From Dastarcus helophoroides (lineage: Eukaryota > Arthropoda > Insecta > Coleoptera > Bothrideridae): a DNA stretch of 64,000 nucleotides. Positions 34,401-43,634 of this stretch are shown piece by piece. Under the pieces are notes generated by a model, which did not search any database, had not been told where the DNA came from, and saw only the letters and a program-made list of their open reading frames with translations. A program made the translations under genes and the position numbers. The DNA lies in the NCBI GenBank assembly GCA_028583605.1, contig CM053335.1:15932053-15996052 (forward strand), in the 5' to 3' direction. Within the stretch, counting starts at the first letter, position 1. Each line of letters begins with the position of its first letter.

Positions 34401-37400
34401 GTTGATTATTTTGTTCGTCCGTTCGTTCCTTAGTTCGTCGTTTGTTCCTTCGTTCGTTCCTTCGTTCGTCCCTTCGTTCGTTCCTTCTTTCTTTCGTTCG
34501 TTCGTTCCTTAGTTCGTTATTTAGTTCGTACCTTAGTTCGTTCGTTCGTTCCTTCTTACTTTCCTTTGTTCGTTTCTTAGTTCGTTATTTAGTTCGTACC
34601 TTAGTTCGTTGGTTCGTTCCTTCGTTCGTTCCTTCTTTCTTTCGTTTGTTCGTTCCTTAATTCGTTCCTTCGTTAGTTATTTCATTTGTTCCTTTGTTCG
34701 TTCCTTCATTCATTCGTTCGTTGCTTCCTTTATTCGTTCTTTCATTCGTTCGTTCCTTAGTTCGTTTTTTAGTTCGTTCCTTCGTTCGTTCCTTTGTTCA
34801 TTCCTTTGTTCGTTCCTTCATTCATTCGTTTGTTTATTCCTACCTTCGTTTCTTAGTTCATTCGTTAGTTCGTTCCTTCGTTTGTTTCTTCTTTCATTCC
34901 TTCCTTCTTTTCTTAGTTCGTTTATTTGTTCGTTCCTTAGTTCGTTATTTAGTTCGTTCCTTAGTTCACTCGTTCGTTATTTCTTTCTTTCGTTCGTTCG
35001 TTCTTTAGTTTGTTTCTTAGTTCGTTCCTTCGGTCGTTCTTTGCTCGTTGCTTCATTTGTTTCTTTGTTCGTTTCTTCATTCATTCTTTCGTTCCTTTCT
35101 TCGTTCATTCCTTCGTTCGTTTCTTAGTTTGTTTCTTTGTTCGTTCCTTAATTCCTTATTTAGTTCGTTTTTTAGTTCATTTGTTAGTTCGTTCCTTCGT
35201 TCGTTCCTTCTTTCATTTCTTCCTTCGTTTCTTATTTCCTTCCTTAGTTCGTTGTTTAGTTCGTTCCTTTGTTCATTCCTTTGTTCGTTCCTTCATTCAT
35301 TCGTTTGTTTATTCCTACCTTCGTTTCTTAGTTCATTCGTTAGTTCGTTCCTTCGTTTGTTCCTTCTTTCATTCCTTCCTTCTTTTCTTAGTTCGTTTAT
35401 TTGTTCGTTCCTTAGTTCGTTATTTAGTTCGTTCCTTAGTTCACTCGTTCGTTACTTCTTTCTTTCGTTCGTTCGTTCTTTAGTTTGTTTCTTAGTTCGT
35501 TCCTTCGGTCGTTCTTTGCTCGTTGCTTCATTTGTTTCTTTGTTCGTTTCTTCATTCATTCTTTCGTTCCTTTCTTCGTTTCTTCGTTCATTCCTTCGTT
35601 CGTTTCTTAGTTTGTTTCTTTGTTCGTTCCTTAATTCGTTATTTAGTTCGTTTTTTAGTTCATTTGTTAGTTCGTTCCTTCGTTCGTTCCTTCTTTCATT
35701 TCTTCCTTCGTTTCTTATTTCCTTCCTTAGTTCGTTGTTTAGTTCGTTCCTTAGTTCATTCCTTAATTCGATTGTTCGTTCCTTCTTTTTTTCGTTCGTT
35801 CGTTCCTTAGTTTGTTTTTTAATTCGTTCCTTCGTTCGTTCCTTGGTTCGTTTCTTTGTTCGTTGCTTTGTAAGTTCATTTATTCATTTGTTCGTTCCTG
35901 CGTTTATTCCTTCATTCATTTCTTAGGTCTTTTCTTTGTTTGTTCCTCAGTTCGTTCCTTAGTTTGTTCGTTCACTTTTTCTTTTCGTTCGTTCGTTTCT
36001 TAGTTCGTTCCTTCATTCGTTCCTTCATTCATTCGTTCGTTCCTTCTTGTGTTCGTTCGTTAGTTTGTTTCTTAGTTCGTTCCTTTGTTCGTTCCTTCGC
36101 TCGTTCCTTTGTTCGTTCCTTTATTTATTCGTTAATTTCTACGTTCATTCCTTGGTTCTTTTCTTAATTTATTTGTTAGTTGGTTCCTTCGTTCGTTCCT
36201 TTTTTCATTTCTTCCTTTGTTTCTTAGTTCATTCCTTTGTTCGTTCCTTCATTTGTTTCTTTGTTCGTTTCTTCATTCATTCGTTCGTTCCTTTGTTCGT
36301 TTCTTCGTGCATTCCTTCGTTTGCTTCTTAGTTCGTTTCTTTGTTCGTTCCTTAGTTCGTTATTTAGTGTGATTTTTAGTTCATTTGTTAGTTCGTTCCT
36401 TCGTTCGTTCCTTCCTTTATTCCTCCCTTTGTTTCTTGTTTCCTTCCTTAATTCGTTATTTAGTTCGTTCGTTTGTCCCTTCTTTCTTTCGTTCGTTCGT
36501 TCCTTAGTTTGTTTCTTAGTTCGTTCTTTTGTTCGTTTTTTTGTTCGTTCTTTCGTTCGTTTCTTTGTTCATTCATTTGTTTGTTCGTTTGTTTCTTCGT
36601 TTATTCCTTCATTCGTTTCTTTGTTCGTTTCTTAGTTCATTTGTTCGTTCCTTTTTTCTTTCGTTCGTTCATTCCTTAATTCGTTCCTTCATTCATTCGT
36701 TCGTTTTTTCGTTCATTTCTTCATTCGTTTCTTAGTGCTTTTGTTAGTTCGTTCTTTTGTTCGTTCCTTCTTTCTTTCCTTCCTTCGTTTCTCAGTCTCT
36801 TCGTTTCTTTGATCGTTCCTTACTTTGTTATTTAGTTTCATCCTTCTGCCTTTCGTTCGTTCGTTACTTAGTTTCTTAGTTCGTTCCTTCGCTCGTTCCT
36901 TTGTTCGTTTTTTCGTCTGTTTATGTGTTCGTTCATTTGTTCGTTCGTTCGTTCCTTCGTTTATTCCTTCATTCGTTTCTTAGTTCGTTTCTTGGTTATT
37001 TCGTTCGTTTCTTAGTTCGTTCGTTCCTTCATCCGTTCCTTCTTTCTTTCGTTCGTTCGTTCCTTTGTTCGTTCCTTCATTCATTCGTTTGTTCCTTCGT
37101 TCGTTCCTTCATTCGTTTCTTAGTGCATTCGTTAGTTCGTTCCTTCGTTCGTTCATTCTTTCATTCCCTCCTTCGTTTCTTAGTTCGTTCGTTTATTCAT
37201 TCCTTAATTGGCTATTTAGATCGTTCCTTCTTTCTTTCGTTCGTTCGTTACTTAGTTTGTTTCTTAGTTTGTTCCTTCGCTCGTTTCTTTGTTCGTTTCT
37301 TCGTTCTTTTCTTTGTTTGTTCACTTGTTCGTTTTTTAGTTCCTTCGTTTTTCCCTTCGTTTGTTTTTTAGTTCGTTTCTTTGTTTGTTCCTTAGTTCGT

Positions 37401-37955
37401 CTCTTAATTCGTTCGTTAGTTTTTCCATTGTTCGTTCCTTTTCGTTTCTTCGTTTGTTACTTCTTTTGTTTATTCCTTCGTTTGTTGAATCTTTCATTCC
37501 TTTGTTCGTTCGTTAGTCCGTTATTTTGTTCGTTCCTTAGTTAGTTCGTCCGTTCGTTCCTTAGTTTGTCGTTTGTTCCTTCGTTCGTTTGTTTCTTAGT
37601 TCGTTTCTTAGTTGGTTCCTTCGTTCGTTCCTTCTTTCTTTCGTTTGTTCGTTCCTTAGTTCGTTTCTTAGTCGGTAGCTTCGTTCGTTCCTTTGTTCCT
37701 TCTTTCATTCATTCGTTTCTTCTTTCATTCGTTCGTTCCTTAGTTCGTTTCTTAGTTGGTTTGTTCCTTTATTCGTTCCTTCGTTCATTTTTTGTTCGTT
37801 TCTTCATTCATTCGTTCCTTAGTTCGTTTCTTAGCCCATTCCTTTGTTCATTCCTTAGTTCGTTATTTAGTTCGTTTCTTAGTTTGTTCGTTCGTTCGAT
37901 CGTTTGTTCGTTCGTTTGTTCGTTCGTTTAATCCTTAGTTCGTTTCTTAGCTCGT
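31400..37955. repeat. Giant (TTCG/TTCC/TTCA)n tetranucleotide array, 6.5 kb
   Basis: The + strand is an almost uninterrupted chain of TTCG, TTCC, TTAG, TTTG and TTCA tetramers (typical block TTCGTTCCTTCGTTCGTTCC). It contains no TAA or TGA in long stretches, so all three + frames stay open and give S/F/V/R/L-rich pseudo-proteins (for example 33028-34005 and 35048-35926). A secondary period exists: TGTTTATTCCTACCTTCGTT occurs at 34831 and 35306 (475 bp), and GCTTCATTTGTTTCTTTGTT at 35050 and 35526. A related block lies near 32816. Confidence 0.97.
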
Positions 37956-38765
37956 TTCCACTTCAAATTTTTAAGTTCGATTTTTTTGGAAATTTCGATT
38001 GTTATCTCGAGAATTTTCTAGTTTTTTGTCATAAAATTTTATTTTCCTGCAACATTTTGACATTTTTCTTGATTTTTAACTTCCTTGGACTTGTTTCAAT
38101 AACAATTTTTTGGGCTTTTTCCTTGAAATTTTGTCCGCGTTCGCGACTTTCTTTATTTTTTAAAAAAAGGTTTTTATTGAAATTTCGAAACTTGGAAATT
38201 CTTTGGCTCAAAATTTCTTAGCGTAATATTTTTCAGTTGTTTCTTAAAATGAAATTCAGGAATTTTTTCTCAAGATTTGGATTAAAAAACACTTGTTTTA
38301 CTGAAATTTTTAACTTTTTCTAAAAATATCAACTTTTTAGCTTTTTCCAAAAATTGCAACGTTATTCTTCTCAAAATGTCAACGTTTTTCAAAAAATTTG
38401 GACGTTTACCGCAAGTTTTCTACTTTATCCGTAAATTTTTGCCTTGTCTCAATATCGTATTTTTTCTGAAAGCATTTTTATTACAAAAGGTTCGGTGTTT
38501 TTGTCAGAATTTTATCTCATATTTCTCACAATTTCAAATATCTCCTGGACTCGTTTTTATTTCTTAGTTTTCCGAAATATTGACATTTTTCTCGAAAGAA
38601 TAGGTTTCTTTTCTGAAAATTTCATCTTTTTCATGAACTGTCGCCTTTTTTCCAAACATTTTATTTTCTGCTTCGACTTTTTTAAAACCAAGTGTATAGA
38701 AATTTCCGGTTTATTGTCGAATTTCTATTTTTTTCATCTTCTTTCTAGATTTCGATTCTTTTAGT
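37956..38765. other. T-rich degenerate sequence
   Basis: Starts with the direct copy of the left array flank (AAGTTCGATTTTTTTGGAAA at about 37973) and continues as T-rich TTTTTCTCGAAATTTT sequence. No gene. Confidence 0.7.
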
Positions 38766-39584
38766 GCAATTCACCCTCAAGAAAAAAGGGGCACTATGAA
38801 TAGGAAAAGGAAATAAATATAGATGGGAATGAACTTGTTTTAAAAATTTTAAATTTTTCGGATACAATTTGGCGCTTCTTTCTTCCGCTGGAAGAAAAAT
38901 TATTCCCGAACAAAAACCAATGGAACTGAAATTCTTCTTTGGGAAATCTGCAGAAAGCCAAGCAACAACCTTGTCCGCGGAATCCAATCCTTTATTGATA
39001 TTAATACGCCCGTCTTGTATTCGGCCAATATTAAAGCCGGCACCCAATTTTGTCATTGCGGAGCTTGGGCGGCCGTGAGAGTCGCCTGGCAACATGGCCG
39101 GTCGGATTCTAACGCGGAACAAGCGTCGAGAGGCAGCATCGCCGGGACGATCAAGGTTGCCTTCGCCTCTCTCTCGGGACGCTCGCGCCGCTCCAGAAAC
39201 AGGAAGTTTAAGCGTTTTCGTACTTGAGTTTCCACCCTGCCACCAGGATCTTTAATGGCTAATCAATTCAACGATAAAAAGCTCGAAACGCTTCAAGACG
39301 AGCGCTACCGATAAATGGGATAGGTCTTGAAATTGAGCATTTTTTTTTAAAGAGGTTATCTTGTTGTCAGCTATGCGTTAATTTTTTTGTGTCGATTGAA
39401 TTGAAAATTAATAACTAAAACTAAAGACTCTTAGATATTTACGAATAAAGTCTGGTTTATTTTGTTTGTGTCTATTTTGTGCGAATATTTAAAAGAAAAC
39501 AAAACTGTTTACAAAATTTGACATGAAAGATAAAATTTGGAGTTTAATCTGGAAATTTTCACTCCAGTTTCGTTTTTTATAGCC
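38766..39584. other. Complex island with CpG-rich core, possible minus-strand ORF
   Basis: About 39000-39230 is distinctly CpG-rich (GGGCGGCCGTGAGAGTCGCC, GGGACGCTCGCGCCGCTCC) between simple repeats. On the minus strand an ATG at 39095 opens about 116 codons (to 38745) starting MLPGDSHGRPSSAM. The frame covers both the CpG core and T-rich flanks, and no domain is recognised. It may be a regulatory island, an exon or an old transposon piece. Confidence 0.3.
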
Positions 39585-40012
39585 GATCGTTCGGTCGTTC
39601 CTTCGTTCGTTCCCTTGTTCGTTCCTTTGTTCGTTCGTTCATTTCTTCGTTCGTTCGTTCCTGTGTTCGTTCTTTCGTTCGTTGGTTCCTTCGTTCGATC
39701 CTTCGTTCGTTCCTTCGTTCATTTCTTTGTTCCTTGGTTCGTTCCTTCGTTATTCGTTTCTTCGTTCGTTCCTTGGTTCCTTCCTTCGTTCGATTCTTCG
39801 TTCGTTCCTTCATTAGTTCCGTCGTTCGTTCCTTCATTAGTTCCATTGTTCCTTTCTTAGTTCGTTCCTTAGTTTGTTCCTTCGTTGATTTATTTATTCG
39901 TTCCTTCATTCCTTCGTTGCTTTGTTTAGTCGTTCGTTCGGTCGACCGTCCGTCCGATCCTCGTCCGTCCGTCTGTATGTTTGTCTGTTGGTCTGTCTGT
40001 TTATCTTTACAA
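39585..40012. repeat. (TTCG/TTCC)n array ending in GTCC/GTCTG units
   Basis: TTCGTTCC-type array, ending in GGTCGACCGTCCGTCCG and GTCTGTTGGTCTGTCTG. The same ending recurs at about 40920-40975, so this is the first of two copies of a larger unit offset by about 972 bp. Confidence 0.95.
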
Positions 40013-40097
40013 CTTTTACGTAACTTTTCCAAGTTTTGCTTTTTCTTAGAATTATATTTTTTGGAAAGTTCGATTTTTTTCAGTCTCTCAGAAATTT
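40013..40097. repeat. Complex flank of the TTCG unit, copy 1
   Basis: TTTACGTAACTTTTCCAAGT, GAATTATATTTTTTGGAAAG and TTCGATTTTTTTCA form a non-simple block reproduced at 40985-41070 (972 bp further on) between TTCG arrays. Confidence 0.85.
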
Positions 40098-40984
40098 CAT
40101 CTTCTTCGTTCGTTCCTTCGTTCGTTTCCTTGTTCCTTGGTTCCGTTCCTTCGTTCGTTCTTCTTATTCCTTCTTTCGCTTTCGTTTCCTTCGTTCGTTC
40201 CTTCTTCGTCGTTTCCTTCGTTCGTTCCCTTTTGTTCCTTTCGTTTCGTTCGTTCCTTTATTCGTTCCTTCGTTCGTTTGTGTTTCCTTCGTTCGTTTTT
40301 CTTCTTTGTTCGTTCCTTCATTTCGTTCGTTTCCTTTCTTCGTTTCGTTTCTTCGTCTTAGTTGTTCCTTCGTTCGTTCCTTTTTTCTTTCGTTCGTTCC
40401 TTCCTTAATTCGTCTCTTAGTTGGTTCCTTCGTTCGTTCCTTTGTTCCTTCCTTCATTCAGTCGTTCGTTTCTTTTTTCATTCGTTCGTTCCTTAGTTCG
40501 TTTCTTAGTTGGTTCGTTCCTTCGTTCCTTTATTCTTTTCTTCGTTCATTTCTTTGTTCGTTTCTTCATTCATTCGTTCGTTCCTTAGGTCGTTTTTTAG
40601 CTCGTTTCTTTGTTCGTTTCTTAGTTTGTTATTTATTCGTTCCTTAGTTTGTTTGTTCGTTCGTTCCTTCTTTCTTTCGTTCATTCGTTCGTTCGTTCCT
40701 TAGTTCGTTTCAACTTCGAATTTTCAAGTTCGATTTTTATCTCGAGAATTCATTCCTTCGTTCGTTCTTTCGTTCATTTCCTTATTCCTTGGTTCGTTCC
40801 TTTGTTCGTTTCTTCGTTGTTCCTTTATTCGTTTCTTCGTTCGTTCCTTCGTTCGATTCTTCGTTTGTTCCTTCATTCGTTCCTTTGTTTCTTCGTTCGT
40901 TCCTTCGTTCGTTCCGTCGTTCGTTTGGTCGACCTTCCGTCCGTCTGGATGTTTGTCTGTTGGTCTGTCTATTTATCTTTTCAA
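40098..40984. repeat. (TTCG/TTCC)n arrays, second block
   Basis: TTCGTTCC-type array interrupted at about 40710-40755 by TCAAGTTCGATTTTTATCTC plus GAGAATTC, a third, shortened copy of the flank seen at 31326 and 37973. It ends in the GTCCGTCTG / GGTCTGTCT units. Confidence 0.95.
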
Positions 40985-41078
40985 CTTTTACGTAACTTTT
41001 CCAAGTTTTGGCTTTTTTTAGAATTATATTTTATAAAAATTTCGATTTTTTTCACTCTTACAAAATTTCAATCCTTCG
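40985..41078. repeat. Complex flank of the TTCG unit, copy 2
   Basis: Direct repeat of 40013-40097 with small differences (TTTTGGCTTTTTTTAGAATT, TTTATAAAAATTTCGATT). Confidence 0.85.
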
Positions 41079-42527
41079 TTCGATCCTCCGTTCGTTCCTT
41101 CATACGCTCCTGTTTTGGTTCCTTCGTTTGTTCCTTCTTTTATTCCTTCTTTCGCTCTTTCGTTCGTTCCTGCGTTAGTTCCTTCTGTTGTTCCCCTTTT
41201 CGTTCCTTCCTTCGTTCCTTTTTTCGTTCCTTCTTTCGTTCCTTGGTTTATTCGTTCGTTGATTTATTCGTTCCTTAGTTCATTCGTTCCCTCATTCGTT
41301 CTTTCGCTCTTTTCTTCGTTGGTTCCCTCATTCGTTCTTTCGCTCTTTCCGTCATTCGTTTATTTGTTCCTTTGTGTACTACTCTGTTCGTTCCTTTTTT
41401 TGTTTCTTCGTTCGTTCCTTTTCGTTCGTTTGTTCTTTGCTTCGTTCGTTCCTTCGTTCGTTTCTTCTTTAATTCCTTTGTTCGTTCCTTTTTTCGTTCC
41501 TTCATTCGTTCCTGCGTTTGTTACTTCTTTCGTCCCTTTCTTCGTTCCTTCTTTTGCTTTTTGGTTCGTTTCTTCATTCGTTCCTTTATTCATTCCTGCG
41601 TTCGTTCCTTTCTTTTTTCTTTGGTTCGTTCCTTCTTTATTTCCTTTGTTCCTTCGTTCGTTCCTTCATTCGTTCTTTTGCTCTTTCCTTCGTTCGTCCA
41701 TTTGTTCCTTCGTTTGTTCCTTTTTTCTTTCCTTCGTTCATTTGCTCTTTCCTTCGTTCATTCCCTCGTTCGTTCCTTCGTTCGTTTCTTCTTTCGTTCC
41801 TTCGTTTCTTCCTTTGTTCGTTTCTTCATTCGTTCCTTCATTCGTTCCTGCGTTCGTTTCTTTTTTCATCATTCCTTCGTTCGTTCCTTTTCGTTTGTTT
41901 TTTCTTTCCTTTGTTCATTCCTTCGTTCGTTCCTTCGTTCATTTCTTCTTTTCATTCGTTCCTGCGTTTGTTTCTTATTTTGTTCCTTTGTTCGTTCCTT
42001 CTTTTGCTCCTTGGTTCTTTCCTTCATTCGTTCCTTTATTCATTCCTGCGTTCGTTCCTTCTTTTTTTCCTTGATTCGTTCCTTCTTTCTTTCCTTCGTT
42101 CGTTCCCTCATTCGTTCTTTTGCTCTTTTCTTCGTTCGATCATTTGTTCCTTCGTTCGTTTCTTCTTTCGTTCCTTCGTTCCTTCCTTTGTTCGTTCCTT
42201 TTTTCGTTCCTTGCTTCGTTCCTTCATTCGTTCCTGCGTTCGTTCCTTTTTTTATTCCTTCGTTTGTTCCTTTTCACTTTTTTCTTCTTTCCTTTGTTCA
42301 TTCCTTCCTTTGTTCGTTCCTTCGTTCGATTCTTCTTTCGTTCTTTCCTTCTTTGCTTCGTTCCTTCATTCGTTCCTGCGTTCGTTCCTTCTTTCGTTTC
42401 TTGGTTCGTTCCTTCGTTCGTTCTTTCGTTAGCTTCTTCGTTTATTCATTCCTTCGTTCGTTTTTCCGTTCGCTCTTCCTTCATTCGTTTCTTCATTCGT
42501 CCCTTAGTTCGTTCGCCCATCATCGCC
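41079..42527. repeat. (TTCG/TTCC)n array, third block
   Basis: TTCGTTCCTTC-type array with frequent CCTGCGTTCGTTCC and GCTCTTTCCTTCG variants that set it apart from the 31400-37955 block. The overlapping long + frames (for example 41372-42559) are artefacts of stop-free repeats. Confidence 0.95.
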
Positions 42528-42985
42528 AATCTTTCCCTTTAAAAAATCTATTTACGTAGATTTCGAGATTTTTCTCGAAATTTCAAACTTTTTGACTATT
42601 TATTTATCTTTTAAATATTTTTTACTGTTTCGTTTTGTATTTTGTATGAAAATTTCTAACTTTTAAAAGTTACTCTTTTTGCCGAGATTTTGAATTTTAT
42701 GCGAAATTTCGATTATTTTATCTCGAAGAGGTTTTTCTCAAATATTCCAATTTCTGCCAGAAATTTTGGCTTATCGAATTTTAGACTTTTTTCAAAATAA
42801 CATTTTATAAAAAAATTTGGATTTTTGCTCAAGAATTCGATGTCTTTCTGTAAATTTTTACTTTTTTCGAAAAATTCTACTCATTCGTCAAATTTTTTCC
42901 AGAAATGTTCGTATTTTTGCGAAATTTCCATTTTTTATCTTGAAAAATCTCAAATTTTTCCAAAGTTACTCTTTTCCTAAAAAAT
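42528..42985. other. T-rich degenerate sequence
   Basis: T-rich sequence with TTTTCTCGAAATTTC motifs and no gene. Confidence 0.6.
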
Positions 42986-43099
42986 TGAAATACAATCTTG
43001 TCCCCTGAAACCAAGAAAGATTAAAAAACACAACAAAGGTTGCTCTAACGCGTTTCGATAGCCAAGCTATCATGTTCAGAGAGATACTTCAGTATCTTT

Positions 43100-43194
43100 C
43101 TGAAGATACTCAACTATCTCTCTGAAGATAGTAAAGTATCTCTCTGAAGATAGTGAAGTATCTCTCTGAAGATACTGAAGTATCTCTCTGAAGA
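43100..43194 (+). repeat. 22-bp minisatellite duplicating the hammerhead catalytic box
   Basis: CTGAAGA occurs at 43100, 43122, 43144, 43166 and 43188, exactly 22 bp apart, in units of the form CTGAAGATAGTGAAGTATCTCT. The last unit runs into the plus-strand hammerhead-like core. The stem I strand plus catalytic box has therefore been amplified five times. Confidence 0.9.
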
Positions 43195-43224
43195 TGATAG
43201 CTTGGCTGTCGAAATGCGTTAGAG
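43184..43224 (+). ncRNA. Hammerhead-ribozyme-like motif with one stem III change
   Basis: CTCT (43184-43187), CTGAAGA (43188-43194), T, stem II GATAGC-TTG-GCTGTC, GAAA (43211-43214), TGCGTT, then AGAG (43221-43224) pairing with CTCT. The T after GAAA replaces the C of the intact copies and breaks the second stem III pair, so it is probably weaker or inactive. Confidence 0.4.
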
Positions 43225-43279
43225 CAACCTTTGTTCAAAATTTGTATTTCAATTTTTGAAGACAACCAAGGACCAGTCC

Positions 43280-43634
43280 CTTCATTACTCTTTTCCTATC
43301 GAGATTTCGAATTTTGTAGAAAATTTGGATTATTTTATCTCGGAGAGTTTTTTCTCAAATTTTTCAATTTTTCCCAAAAATTTTGACACCAAATTTTAGA
43401 CTTTTCTCAAAGTTCATAAGAAATTAGGATTTTTGATAGTAATTCTCATATTTTGCTCTTAATTTCTTGTTCCATAAAAATTTAGAATTTTTTCTCAAAT
43501 TTTCGAACCTGAGTTCGAAGTTTCAAGTTTTTTTTTTTAAATTCTTGAATTTTTTCTTCGACATTTTTTAATTTTTTTGCGAAACTATTGTTTTATCTCG
43601 AAGAATCTCGATTTTTTTTCTCGAAATTCCAATT
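43280..43634. other. T-rich degenerate sequence
   Basis: T-rich low complexity; no gene or transposon terminus. Confidence 0.6.

Larger units (their letters stand above)
42986..43279. mobile_element. Dispersed palindromic element, copy 3, with two opposed hammerhead-like arms
   Basis: The left arm runs ATTGAAATACAATCTTGTCC, CCTGAAACCAAGAAAGATTA, AACACAACAAAGGTTGCTCT, AACGCGTTTCGATAGCC. The right arm is its inverse and ends TTTGTATTTCAATTTTTGAA then GACAACCAAGGACCAGTCC. Each arm carries a hammerhead-like core. The left one (minus strand, about 43043-43083) reads CTGAACA, so the essential G of the catalytic box is changed. The right one (plus, 43184-43224) is complete apart from GAAAT in place of GAAAC. 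The centre is a 22-bp tandem repeat. This copy shows best that the element is bounded by inverted termini. Confidence 0.65.

Noticed and set aside
31400..42527. Dozens of long + frames rich in Ser, Phe, Val, Arg and Leu (up to 395 codons)
   Set aside because: They are all stop-free translations of (TTCG/TTCC)n. All three frames are open over the same bases and composition equals the repeat.
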